64,000 bases of DNA, taken from the NCBI GenBank assembly GCA_963576475.1, contig OY754979.1:27292034-27356033 (forward strand). Reading direction: 5' to 3'. Below the pieces are notes generated by a model, which saw only the letters and a program-made list of their open reading frames with translations, ran no database searches and was not told where the DNA came from. The DNA is from Molanna angustata (taxonomy: Eukaryota > Arthropoda > Insecta > Trichoptera > Molannidae). This document shows positions 10,901 through 19,228 of the stretch, in pieces; position 1 is the stretch's first letter; the number at the start of each line of letters is the position of its first letter. The translations under genes and the position numbers were made by a program.

Positions 10901-11911
10901 CCATACTCAAAGTTGATCCATTGATCTTGTACTCAAAATGAAATATGTTTTTGATACAATGGAATTTTATAACTTGACATTTAGATACATTCAAAAACAA
11001 TTTGTTAACCATACACCATTTTTGTAAGATGTCTAATGCATTTTGGAGTATTGTACAGTCATGCAAGGCCTCGATCGTCTTGTATATTTTCTTGTCATCA
11101 GCAAACACCAAACATTTTACATCCAAAAGCATACTTATTAGATCATTTATAAAAATAATAAACAAAATAGGACCTAGATGGGAGCCTTGTGGTACTCCAC
11201 TTATGGCACAGAAATGGTCAGACTCTAACCGACTAATTTTAACAATCATTAACTTCAATATAATCGCACAATATACCTCAACGGAAAAATCAAACATTTT
11301 TTTCATGGATAAAAATCAATTTAAACAAAAGAACAAAATAAATTTAAATTTGCGAATATCACCAACAAAGATAATATACATGTATAAATAAAAATTAAAT
11401 AACAATACTTGTAATTTTACATACCAAGTCAAAAGGAACGCCTGTAGACTCTGCTCCGAGATCCAAACATATTATAGATTTGGTAGAGTCACTAATGTTA
11501 TTGGATCCACACATTTTAATTTTTAATAAACGCTCAAACTCAGAGGCCTTGCTAAAATTTAAATAAAACAAGAATATAATATTACATAGAATCAATTATT
11601 GATATTTTTCAGCCTTCATGGCTCAGTTAGTTACATATCTGATTCTTAAGTCAAAGGCTCCGGGTTCGATTCCCAGTGGAGATACAGTTTTAAATTTTGT
11701 TTTCAGTCTGGATATGTGTGACGATAAACATAATTAATCTGCAGAATGTGGCAATTTGTTATTGGATGCATGTTAAATTAATATTTGATAGTTTCCCGAC
11801 AAGAAATACATGATAATAAAATATCAAGTTGAAGAAAACGTTTTACCTCAAAACTTCTATTTCTTCTTTCAAACCAAGTTTAGTAGCCATCAATTTTAAT
11901 ATAGCGGTCAT
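1921..11911 (-). CDS. Orc6: Origin recognition complex subunit 6 (ORC6), 6 exons, 282 aa
   Basis: ORC6 is a subunit of the nuclear complex that marks replication origins and loads the MCM helicase. Exons on the minus strand are 11911-11847, 11551-11425, 7513-7328, 7229-7174, 5765-5572 and 2141-1921. All introns are GT-AG, all phases agree and the stop is TAA. The N-terminal part is the TFIIB-like cyclin-box fold, seen as 'SIICLDLGAE' and 'SGLKLAAVKKSVY'. The second box includes 'VLSVNSLCVQLGC' and 'FTCMAVYQACR'. The C-terminal ORC3-binding helix is 'DYEVWKKRILEKARME', with Tyr230 and Trp233; the matching human tyrosine is the residue changed in Meier-Gorlin syndrome. Length is close to human ORC6 (252 aa), with a slightly longer tail. 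The gene covers 10 kb because introns 2 and 5 are filled with transposons. The start at 11911 gives an N-terminus of normal length. The gene looks intact. Confidence 0.93.
2390..2510 (+). repeat. Dispersed repeat, inverted partner at 27690-27800
   Basis: A GC-richer patch in ORC6 intron 5 contains 'gcatgcgt', 'gttacataagataaa' and 'gctcgccagttgcgaaa'. The reverse complement of all three recurs in CSE1L intron 6 at 27690-27800. It codes for nothing visible. Both copies lie a few hundred bases before a SINE-like segment, so this may be the distal part of a longer retroposon. Confidence 0.45.
2860..2996 (+). repeat. tRNA-derived SINE (family S2), diverged
   Basis: It has a tRNA-like head (gtcagtggcaaagagactag) and a decayed B box (gtgagtttaaatctcgcc), followed by a body with 'ttcacctatagcacaagcat'. 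The same body lies inverted at 5190-5350 and 20732-20855. It sits inside ORC6 intron 5. Confidence 0.65.
3361..4466 (-). mobile_element. Jockey/CR1-like non-LTR fragment with (TAAAA)n tail
   Basis: The minus-strand frame from about 4466 to 3847 reads as the C-terminal half of a Jockey/CR1-type reverse transcriptase. The segments are 'LKINTDKCFAIRF', 'IKDLGIKLDGKLLLDKHI', 'YVRSIVEYASQVWSP', 'RVERLQKKFLRYL' and a terminal 'CPDLLERLTLRVPTR'. The catalytic FADD block and the endonuclease are missing. Downstream is an untranslated stretch with a GT-rich run (3578-3645), then (TTTTA)n at 3361-3403 on the plus strand, which reads as a short-repeat 3' tail of the element. It lies in ORC6 intron 5, in the same orientation as the gene. 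Confidence 0.8.
5190..5350 (-). repeat. tRNA-derived SINE (family S2)
   Basis: Read on the minus strand it has an A-box-like 'GGTGGCAGAGCGGTTAGCGT' and a B box 'GAGTTCGAATCCTGCCACG', then the family tail with 'tgtgctatag' complementarity and an AT-rich end. The tRNA part cannot fold into a full cloverleaf with a matching acceptor stem, so it is a SINE head and not a tRNA gene. Confidence 0.75.
6128..6700 (+). mobile_element. Decayed non-LTR retrotransposon fragments
   Basis: Two frame-shifted pieces lie in ORC6 intron 4. The first (6128 to about 6290) is a reverse transcriptase thumb segment, 'IYKTYVRPILEYGHQVWNP' followed by 'MLEKVQRRFTK'. The second (6440-6690) resembles the C-terminal segment of RNase-H-bearing non-LTR elements, with 'REQLRRMTGLFTGHCHLKRH' and 'GAIILRPKDMGGISIC'. 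Stops and shifts separate them. The two halves may come from two different elements joined by chance, or from one badly decayed copy. Confidence 0.65.
8222..8640 (-). pseudogene. Possible processed pseudogene, GC-rich with 3' poly(A)
   Basis: A roughly 400-bp island is much more GC-rich than its surroundings. On the minus strand it ends in AAGAAAAAAAAAA (8234-8222), as a retroposed mRNA would. An ATG near 8506 opens a frame reading MARSTSAAMDLTPGVQKWIG and on through an Arg/Ala-rich stretch, then stops. Another minus-strand frame is open for about 65 codons lower down. The parent gene is not recognised. The plus strand is also open for 129 codons, but that frame looks like a shadow. It lies in ORC6 intron 2. 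It could instead be a GC-rich transposon fragment. Confidence 0.35.
9349..9451 (+). repeat. SINE (family S1) lacking its B box
   Basis: It starts 'gtgccgactgccgtggcaca', the same head as the S1 copies at 26966 and 37636. It jumps from 'ggtaagccgttc' straight to the tail 'aaatttatttctcac', so about 40 bp including the B box is missing. The shared tail 'ctgggctggaaacactggtt' follows. Confidence 0.65.
9687..10333 (+). mobile_element. hAT transposon derivative with perfect 8-bp target duplication
   Basis: The ends are inverted repeats of 12 bp with one mismatch: TAGCGTTGCCAA on the left and the reverse complement of TAGGGTTGCCAA on the right. The 8-bp direct repeat GCACCATA lies outside both ends (9679-9686 and 10334-10341), the target size of hAT transposases. 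The interior keeps a 132-codon frame (9839-10237) that matches the C-terminal dimerisation region of hAT transposases ('VPATSPFTERFFSVMN', 'WREERNRASINLIKNEL'). The rest of the transposase is absent, so this is an internally deleted, non-autonomous copy. 'tactttat' motifs repeat near both ends, as in subterminal binding sites of the family. Confidence 0.9.
9839..10237 (+). pseudogene. hAT transposase C-terminal remnant (132 codons)
   Basis: Only the end of the hAT dimerisation domain is present. It has the block from 'LPNVKKNISYLLSVPATSPF' to 'ERFFSVMNLKWREERNR', where hAT proteins have the conserved 'A..ER.FS' and 'R..L' pattern, plus a tail of about 50 residues. There is no zinc finger and no DDE catalytic core. 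The ATG at 9839 is internal to the ancestral protein, so translation from it would not give a working transposase. No promoter is evident. Confidence 0.75.
11611..11695 (+). repeat. tRNA-like SINE head (family S3)
   Basis: It has the A-box-like 'tggctcagttagttacatat' and the B box 'GGTTCGATTCCCAGTGGAGA', 50-60 bp apart as in a tRNA. The acceptor ends do not pair, so I read it as a SINE head. It lies in ORC6 intron 1. A degenerate relative is at 12186-12290. Confidence 0.5.
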
Positions 11912-13317
11912 TTTTCTGTATTTTATATAGTTAAAATATGAACAATAATATGACCGATTATATTATCCTCAGTTTTCCCGCTTTTGATTGATATTTATAA
12001 ACAAACGTCAAATTGAATCTTGATCTTGAAAATATTATGTTCTATGGAAATTTAATAGGTGTACATATGTAGTTACTGGAAAACAGTCTCAATAAATTAA
12101 TCATCTACTATGGCGGCTATAAGTGAAGAAATGAGACCAGGGAAATTTGAAAAGAATTATATAAATAAATATGGATTTTCGCTCATTAACGGATTCGTGG
12201 CTCAGTTATTAAGATATCAGCTTACATTGGCTTACATAAATTAAAAATTCGGAGTTCAAATTCCGATATTGTATTTTCAGTATTAAAGCTCATAGCAATC
12301 TTAAAAAAACATTATATATGTCTGCTGCATGGCATATAAGTAATTTTAGTTAAAAACGCAACAGACGACACGAAATATCTTTTCGTGGCACCATCTGCAA
12401 TAGTCACCATTATGTGATACACCCATGAAAATAATGAATTAAGAGGTCCTTAAATAATTACCGCCGTCAAAACGTTGTTAAGAAGCTAATAATGAAAAAC
12501 AGCGAAATCCTTAACACTAAATGACATTTAAAAAACACTTGAGCAAAAAATATCAAAATCTAAAAGTATCAGTGGAATGGATCAATAGATGCGTATGTGC
12601 ACAAAATATAAATGTTTTTACGGCATCCCGTCTATTAATTGTGGATAGGTACGTGTACCTTCTATTTTTTGATCTTTTATTTTAAATCGTTAGTTTGCTT
12701 GTCAAACCTTTTTTATAAAATTCGTGTAATTCAGAAATAAAACGAAAAAACATAAGGCAGTCTCTGCATTTCGAGTTATTCCTTAGCTTACAGATATGTC
12801 TGACAGTAGGCTGTGGTCAGCTTTGGTTATTCTCGTCATTAGCACTGATCACTATTATTGTATACTTTAAAACTTACAGTGTGCGCTTTACTGTCGGCGT
12901 AGTTTTTATGAGTATTTCAACTAAAAAATAATCGTTTTCTTTACATTAAGTTTCGTATAGTTATCGGCAAATACCTTGAAAATTATCGTCGTGAAGGGGG
13001 GCGGCATGAAGGTATAGGGGGCGGTTTACAAATATTTCTCAAGCTATTTGCCGAGTAGAGTTGTGTCAAATATTTTGAACTTTTAGCCAAGAAGGGGGCG
13101 ATTTGCACGTAAACCAACGAAGCTCGTTCAAGATGTTTGGCGAAAATTACATAACATCTTGAACGAGCTTTCGGTTTTGTATTGTTTTGCTTCGTCGGTA
13201 TACGCCATAGATTTTTACTATGATATACTAGATGTCGTAGATAGCAAACTTTGTATGAATCGAAGTGAGGCATTTTCGTGGGGATTTTTGACATCTAGAT
13301 TTTTATTAATATACTAG
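11912..13317. other. ORC6 upstream region with repeats; no convincing gene
   Basis: This is the start of the ORC6-CSE1L intergenic space. It contains a degraded SINE head at 12186-12290 ('gattcgtggctcagttatta') and a perfect 18-bp inverted repeat with a 15-nt spacer (13120-13137 and 13153-13170). G-rich patches lie near 12996 and 13015, and a 90-bp unit at 13205-13294 is repeated inverted at 18911-18998. An ATG at 12112 in a good context (MAAISEEMRPGKFEKNYINK) points away from ORC6, but no donor or homology supports a gene. Confidence 0.5.
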
Positions 13318-13535
13318 ATTGTTTATTGTTTATTGTTGTTTATTGTTATATTATAAAACATAGGCTTGAGATAAGCGCTTGTTCTCGTCAATTGCATTAT
13401 CAAAAAATAGATATTATCAGCATATATCAAAATACATTATATCACGAGAAATTATCAAAATACATCACAATGTCACAAATACATCAGCAGAAAAGGAAAA
13501 AAAACATGACATATAAAATTAAATGAAATAAACAA

Positions 13536-13915
13536 TTAATCGACGCCAATCGGAATGTAAAGAGTTTCGATTGGCATCTTGTCAAAAACACAATAAAAGT
13601 AAACAACATTATCAGAAGGCAGTGAATGGGCAAAGCTATTCATACATTTCATAATAAAATATTATAAACACAAAATATATTAAAGTCGTCCTGATGACGC
13701 TTGAGTAAATTTACTTTTCACAATTGAGTAAAGAATTAATCGACGCCAATCGGAATGTAAAGAGTTTCGATTGGCATCTTGTGAAAGACATAATAAAAAG
13801 TAAACAACATTATCAGAAGGCAGTGAATGGGCAAAGCTATACATACATTTCATAATAAAATAATACAAACACATAATATATTAAAGTCGTCCTGATGATG
13901 CTTGAGCAAATTCAC
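13536..13915 (-). repeat. 200-bp tandem duplication in the retrotransposon 3' UTR
   Basis: The block starting 'ttaatcgacgccaatcggaa' at 13536 starts again at 13736, a period of exactly 200 bp. The second copy runs to about 13915, where it overlaps the last codon of ORF2. The copies differ at scattered positions and by a few small indels. Both hold the short internal inverted pair 'gccaatcg'/'cgattggc', which can form a stem. Confidence 0.85.
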
Positions 13916-16791
13916 TCCCATGGCTTACTATCTTCCAAATATTCTGATATATTATAATAGGCTTTCTTAAGAAGCTTTTGTTTAACATAATTCTTGAATT
14001 TTGAAAATGATAACTCAACCACGTCACTTGGTAATTTATTATAAAAACGTACGGTCTGACCTATGAATGATTTATTAACTTTATGTAGCCTAGTAGTGGG
14101 AACAACGAGTTTATTCCTACTTCTGGTATTATAATTATGATTATCATAATTTTTTTTATACACTTTTAAGTTTTTATGTGCATACATAATGTTTTCGTAA
14201 ATATATTGGCAAGGCAAAGTCATTATATTGATTTCTTTAAATTTACTTTTAAGAGAATCTCTAGGACTCATATTGTAAACCGCGCGGACAGCCCTCTTCT
14301 GCAACACAAATATAGTATCTATATCTGCAGCACTTCCCCACAGCAATATGCCATATGACATAACACTATGGAAGTAGCTGAAGTATACCAGTCTTGCAGT
14401 ATCTACGTCCGTGATAAGACGTATCTTTTTGACCGCGTACGCCGCAGAACTAAGTCTCCTCGACAATTTACTTATATGGAGACCCCATTGAAGTTTTTTA
14501 TCTAATGTCATTCCTAAAAAAACAGTGTTATCGACAAGTTCCAGATTTTCATTCTTAACCACTACATTAGCTCCAACTTCCTTAACATTTGGTAAAACAA
14601 ATCTTATACATTTGGTCTTTTTTTGGTTAAGTAATAAGTTGTTAATATTAAACCAGTCAACTATTTTAGATAATGTGTTGTTCACATCGTCAAAATCAGT
14701 CATTTTTCTTTTTAATTTAAATAAAAGTGTTGTGTCATCTGCAAACAATACAATCTCTTGGTCATCCTTCATTAATTGAGGAAGATCATTTATATATATA
14801 AGAAATAAGAATGGACCCAAAATTGAACCTTGAGGTACACCCATAGTAACTAAAGATCCCGGAGAAAGATTTCCGTTCACGTTAACTTGTTGTTTTCGAT
14901 CACACAAGTAAGATGCGAGAAGATCTAGTGCAACACCTCCGATGCCGTAGTGACTTAATTTCTCTATAAGTGTTTCATGGTGTACGCAGTCAAACGCCTT
15001 AGACAAATCACAAAAGACTCCCAATGCATCATGTGATTCCTCCCAGGCCCCGAAGATATGCGACACCAAGTTAACACTGGCGTCAGTCGTTGAGCGACCT
15101 CTCGTGAAACCAAATTGTTTATTATGTAGTAGATTATTTTTATGAAAATGACTTTGTAACTGTGCAAGAATAATCCTTTCAAAGATTTTACTAAAGGTCG
15201 GTAGCACTGATATTGGTCTAAAGTTTGTTGGGTCAGAACTACTACCCGATTTGAAAAGTGGAGTTATTTTACTCAATTTCATTAGGTTTGGGAACACACC
15301 ACACTCAACACATTGATTAAATATCAAAGCTAGTTCAGGCGCAATAATGTCAATTATAGGTTTGATAATGTTTACAGAGATGTCCCAGAGATCCGAAGTC
15401 TTTTTTACTTTTATAAGTTTAAAGGATTTTACAATATCAGTACTACTGACATGTTTAAAATAAAATTGTTCATTACATGCTGGTACATTATTCTTCAACA
15501 ATGTTTCTGCCATAACATGCGATGAATTTAATGACTTTGTTGTAGAAACCGGAATGTCAGTAAAGAACGTTTCAAAAGCTTTGGCTACGACATCGTTTTG
15601 AGTAATGCTAACATTTCCTATTTTTAAGTTAAATTCGTTTTTGTTATCATTTTTAACAGTTCCAGTCTCACAATTTATTATATTCCAAGTAGCTTTTATT
15701 TTATCATTACTTTTTGCAATTTTATTTCTCAGGTAACGAGATTTAGCTTCCAAGCAGACTTTTTTAAAGATTTTGGAATACTTTTTAACTTTATTATTAA
15801 ACTTTTCACTAAAATTATATTGTTTCTCACTATAAAGTTCGTATAGTTTTAATCTACTTTTATGTATTCCCGCTGTTGCCCATTCACTAAATGTTGCTTT
15901 GTCGGATACTGTAATCGTTTTGGATGTAAATATTGAATTAAACACATTATTAAATTTAGCAAAAAACATATTATATAAATAGTTTGGGTTATTATCACCA
16001 TAAGAAATAGGTAATTCAGAAATAAGGGCCGTTTTTATTTTTTCCACTCGACCAATAGTCACTGGTACAAAGGTAATTCTTCTTTTTTTACTTGTTTTAC
16101 AATGTGTTTCAATCTTGACCATTTCTCCAAGGTGATCAGATGTAATGTTACTAATTACACTCTTATTTATGATACGTACATCTGTAAATATATTGTCTAT
16201 ACATGTAGCTGTAGTTTCCGTTATTCTAGTAGGCTCCATAAACAAAGGTTTTAGGTTAAATGAGTTAAACAAATTAGTTATCCTATCGCTTAATGAGTTT
16301 TCCATCAATAAATCAATATTAAAATCTCCACATGCTATGATTTGTTTATTGGATTTCGATAATTTATATAAAATTTCTTTCATAACGTCTTCAAAATTGG
16401 AATATTTAGCACATGGTGGGCTGTAGATGCATATAATTATTAACTGCTCTAATTCTACACAGGCTAGTTCAATTTCTCTTTCAACAGAATGATTAACAAT
16501 ATCGATTCGATCCTTAAATGTAATTTGTTTATTCAACAGTATCATTGAGCCACCTCTTATGAAATTTACTCGGCAGTAAGAACTACCAATTTTGTGATTA
16601 CTGAAATTAAATATGAGTTCATGGTGCTTTAGCCAATGTTCAGTAATGCAAATTATGTCAATATTATTTGAACTCATGAATAATTCCAACTCCAACACCT
16701 TATTTTCTAAACCTTCGATATTCTGATTTAACAAAGTGATAATTTTATTAGAATTAGTACGTTTCTTTTTTTCACTATTTAAAAAATGCAT
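13912..16791 (-). CDS. Retrotransposon ORF2: endonuclease and reverse transcriptase, 959 aa
   Basis: This protein nicks target DNA and copies the element RNA into it. The endonuclease covers about residues 15-230: 'ITEHWL' (catalytic Glu), 'GGSMILLN', 'ACGDFNIDLL' and 'SDHLGEMV' (terminal SDH). The reverse transcriptase covers about 480-760: 'NFRPISVLPTFSKIFERII', 'QFGFTRGRSTTDA', 'FCDLSKAFDCVHHETL', 'GVPQGSILGPFLFLIYINDL', catalytic 'LFADDTTLLF' and 'FLGMTLDKKLQW'. A thumb-like C-terminus ends in 'LLKKAYYNISEYL'. There is no RNase H domain. Length is normal for CR1/Jockey-like ORF2, and there is no stop or shift from ATG to TAG. Its ATG follows the ORF1 stop by 29 bp, so it would need re-initiation or an internal start. 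Whether it is expressed cannot be told from sequence. Confidence 0.9.
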   Translation of the reverse strand: MHFLNSEKKKRTNSNKIITLLNQNIEGLENKVLELELFMSSNNIDIICITEHWLKHHELIFNFSNHKIGSSYCRVNFIRGGSMILLNKQITFKDRIDIVNHSVEREIELACVELEQLIIICIYSPPCAKYSNFEDVMKEILYKLSKSNKQIIACGDFNIDLLMENSLSDRITNLFNSFNLKPLFMEPTRITETTATCIDNIFTDVRIINKSVISNITSDHLGEMVKIETHCKTSKKRRITFVPVTIGRVEKIKTALISELPISYGDNNPNYLYNMFFAKFNNVFNSIFTSKTITVSDKATFSEWATAGIHKSRLKLYELYSEKQYNFSEKFNNKVKKYSKIFKKVCLEAKSRYLRNKIAKSNDKIKATWNIINCETGTVKNDNKNEFNLKIGNVSITQNDVVAKAFETFFTDIPVSTTKSLNSSHVMAETLLKNNVPACNEQFYFKHVSSTDIVKSFKLIKVKKTSDLWDISVNIIKPIIDIIAPELALIFNQCVECGVFPNLMKLSKITPLFKSGSSSDPTNFRPISVLPTFSKIFERIILAQLQSHFHKNNLLHNKQFGFTRGRSTTDASVNLVSHIFGAWEESHDALGVFCDLSKAFDCVHHETLIEKLSHYGIGGVALDLLASYLCDRKQQVNVNGNLSPGSLVTMGVPQGSILGPFLFLIYINDLPQLMKDDQEIVLFADDTTLLFKLKRKMTDFDDVNNTLSKIVDWFNINNLLLNQKKTKCIRFVLPNVKEVGANVVVKNENLELVDNTVFLGMTLDKKLQWGLHISKLSRRLSSAAYAVKKIRLITDVDTARLVYFSYFHSVMSYGILLWGSAADIDTIFVLQKRAVRAVYNMSPRDSLKSKFKEINIMTLPCQYIYENIMYAHKNLKVYKKNYDNHNYNTRSRNKLVVPTTRLHKVNKSFIGQTVRFYNKLPSDVVELSFSKFKNYVKQKLLKKAYYNISEYLEDSKPWE

Positions 16792-16820
16792 GCTAGAGAC
16801 CTCCTCTAATGTCTTATGAA

Positions 16821-18007
16821 CTAGTTTAAATTATTCGAAACAGTCTGATTGGCCGAGTTCTTGGCTATCAGGTCATTGGACAAACTATAAACAATAGGTT
16901 CAGCCCCATTTAGCTCCTGCCTTTCCATGGCTGTTTCATGTGTCTCACATTGAATAATAATGTTCGTTACATTTTCTACAGTACATGTTGTGCATCTTAA
17001 ACTAAATAATATTTTATCTAATAATGATGTAGTTCTGTCATTTAATTCTATCATTTTTCCATGTTTAAGGTTTATAGTTGCGTCAAATAGTTTGCTGTTG
17101 GTTCTGTAGATTTTTTCATTCATCCTCTCGTTTCCCACATATTGGATAGTAGATATATATAGTTTTATTTTTTTTCTTTCGTCCTTTTAATGAGGTTTTC
17201 TGTTGCCATAATTCTCTTATCAAATCGATCCTTGCTTCCTCCTCCGATCAGCAAGATAGCGTCTCCTTCTTTTCCAAGCATAATAGTCTCATTTAAATCA
17301 TTCAAGAGGTGGTCAAATTTTGCATATGGTTTACTGACACAGGAGACATCATATTCAATATTGTTGAATAATTTCACTCCTAACCCCTTGCTGTATTCGT
17401 CTCCTATTATGAATAGTTGTGGCTTATTCGAGTCGGTTTGTTTTCTTTTAGCATTGTACATTTTGGTAGTTTTAGTGGCTGTTAAATTTTCATTGCTTAT
17501 ACTTGTGTATGATTTTTCAGCATCTCTCTCCAGCAGTACCTTATTATGTTTTTTTACTTCATTCAATTTCAATAATATTTCATTTGTATTTTTATTGAAG
17601 TTCTCTACCTCCCTTTTTCTGTCTTCCGTAATTCTTTCTAACTCCAATTTCAATTCTTCTAATTTTAGATCTTTACTGGTCATGGTGTTTTTTAGTTCTT
17701 TATTAATTTTTTTGTAATTCTGCAAGTCGATATCCTGTTTTTGTAGAATATCAATTCTCTTTTTTAGTATTGATACCTCCCTATTTTTAAGCTTCAATTC
17801 TTGTTTGCACTTCTCAAGATCTTTTACAACCTTCGCCTTTTCTTCGTCAATTTTTTTATCTTTTTTATCCTTTCCCCTTGTTACTTCGTTCAAAGTTGTA
17901 TTTTTTATATAGGTTTCATCCAGAATACCTTCTTCCATTGAGTTATCAATCATTGTGATGTAACTGATATTTTTATTCTTTTTACTTCTCGTTATAATTT
18001 TTGACAT
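16821..18007 (-). pseudogene. Retrotransposon ORF1 with coiled coil and SGNH-like domain, one-base frameshift
   Basis: ORF1 proteins of this group bind element RNA. The frame from 18007 runs 280 codons to a TAA at 17165. A Lys/Glu-rich coiled coil covers about residues 45-165. Then an SGNH-hydrolase-like start, 'FIIGDEYSKGLGVKLFNN', and 'ILLIGGGSKDRF' follow. The stop falls just after a run of eight A. In the next frame, the segment from there to 16821 ('LYISTIQYVGNERMNEKIYR' and on, ending 'ANQTVSNNLN') reads as the rest of the same esterase-like domain. The sequence therefore looks like one ORF of about 390 codons missing one base in the homopolymer. That could be a real inactivating deletion or an assembly error. 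ORF2 follows 29 bp later. Confidence 0.75.
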
Positions 18008-18630
18008 ATTGAGTTATTAGTATAAAGTTTTTTTTTTATAAATAAATAAATATAACAACTAAAATTTAAAAAAAAAAAAATGCTTGGTTCGAGATTTGAA
18101 CACTGGTCCACCCGCTCCGGTAAACGAGAATAATACCACTCGATTAAAACTGCTTAAGGAGTTATTACCAAAAATGCACGTATACTAATTATTTTATTAA
18201 TGTTCTAATGATAAAATCAAATAATGTTACCGTTGCTTGAATTTTTTGACAATATGTGTTAAAATAATAAAATCAATATTTAAATATGTTTTTTCCACTA
18301 AAGTCACTACACTTCACTCATAGATAATGTTTTGCATGCATAAAACTTCCGTTAATTAGTACAACAACGACACTAAAATAAAACTATTTATGTTGCAGTA
18401 CAAAATGACAACAAAACACAATTTAAAAAACAAAGTCAAAATTCCAACAAGAACACAATCATAATCGACAGATAATATATATCAAAGTTAAATTTGGTCT
18501 TGCGAATCACGTTAAATAAACAACTGTTCGATAAGAAGTAATTTTAATAACTTATAATGATTATTATTAAGAGTTAAGAAACAACACCAACTGTCAAACG
18601 TCAAACTTGCAAAAAAAAAAAAATAAATAA

Positions 18631-18682
<52 letters not shown>

Positions 18683-19228
18683 ATGGATGAAAAGATGGAG
18701 TACTCCGTGCAAAAAGTGAGTCGTGGAATATCGCACGTTTGACGTTTTGGTTGGCAACATATTTCAATTTTCCTTACATTTCAACACATCCTAGATAACT
18801 GTTCGCTAAATATGTATAAATAAAGTGATTTTTTTTCGACAAATAAATCCGAAAACAGTTCACAATAGTCGTTATCCTCTATAGAAAAACGATGTGGTCT
18901 GCCCACCAAAACGTCAAAAATCCCCCGGAAAAATGCCTCACTTCGATTCATTCAAAATTTGCTAACTACGATATCTAGTATTATAATAAAAATCTATGGG
19001 TAAATTGTATTATATCTATGGTCACACCATAAACGGAAATTTATTAAGTTGCCATCATAGAAAATAAATATATTTGGTTTGGTTGCCATTTGCCATTTTT
19101 AGTGAAAGAAGAGAATACAAATTTTGTTTCGTTTGCGGGCTGCCAAAAGTTGAGCAAATTGTGAATTTTGACCGGTCGTGATCATTCGAAGAAGATTTTT
19201 GAATTCTAGTTTTTTTAATATATTACAA
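18008..19228. other. CSE1L upstream region: SINE head, poly(A) tract, repeat unit
   Basis: A tRNA-like head lies on the minus strand at about 18085-18165 (B-box-like GTTCAAATCTCGAACC). A poly(A) tract of nearly 50 A at 18631-18680, preceded by an A/T-rich run from 18611, is flanked by imperfect inverted 'aacgtcaaac' segments. A 90-bp unit at 18911-18998 is the inverted partner of 13205-13294. The CSE1L promoter and 5' UTR must lie in the last few hundred bases; no TATA box is obvious. Confidence 0.5.
18085..18165 (-). repeat. tRNA-like SINE head
   Basis: Minus-strand reading shows 'TCGAGTGGTATTATTCTCGT', a 'GGAGCGGGTGGACCAGTG' segment and a B box GTTCAAATCTCGAACC, followed by an A-rich run. 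The ends do not form a tRNA acceptor stem. It is a single copy in this window. Confidence 0.4.

Larger units (their letters stand above)
9590..11306 (-). mobile_element. Jockey/CR1-like retrotransposon fragment, split by a hAT insertion
   Basis: The upper part (11306-10806, minus) holds the catalytic half of a reverse transcriptase: 'SGVPQGSHLGPILFIIFIND', 'CLVFADDKKIYKT' and 'IKDLGVIVDSKF'. The lower part (10805-10334) continues in shifting frames with a 'RPILEY' thumb motif and 'VPSRLTRNSECF'. The hAT element at 9687-10333 interrupts it. Beyond the hAT, at 9678 and lower, the same frame resumes and stops in 'YKSLLFHIMK', a normal end for this type of ORF. The copy is 5'-truncated, carries stops and is dead. 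It lies in ORC6 intron 2 and predates the hAT. Confidence 0.8.
13318..18007 (-). mobile_element. Near-complete non-LTR retrotransposon, CR1-like group with two ORFs
   Basis: The order on the minus strand is ORF1 (18007-16821), a 29-bp gap, ORF2 (16791-13912) and a 3' UTR with a 200-bp tandem duplication (13536-13915). A (TAAACAA)n-like run at 13318-13352 may be the true 3' tail. ORF1 has a coiled coil and an SGNH-esterase-like domain, a feature of the CR1/L2/Rex1/Daphne side of non-LTR elements. ORF2 has an APE-type endonuclease and a reverse transcriptase. The 5' end was not located and may extend beyond 18007. No clear target duplication was found. Intact ORF2 implies a fairly recent insertion. 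Confidence 0.85.

Noticed and set aside
12112..12245. A gene start (MAAISEEMRPG) divergent from ORC6.
   Set aside because: The frame runs into a SINE head without any donor site, and the translation is not recognised.
18512..18760. Minus-strand frame with a long run of phenylalanine.
   Set aside because: It is the translation of a nearly 50-base poly(A) tract on the plus strand.
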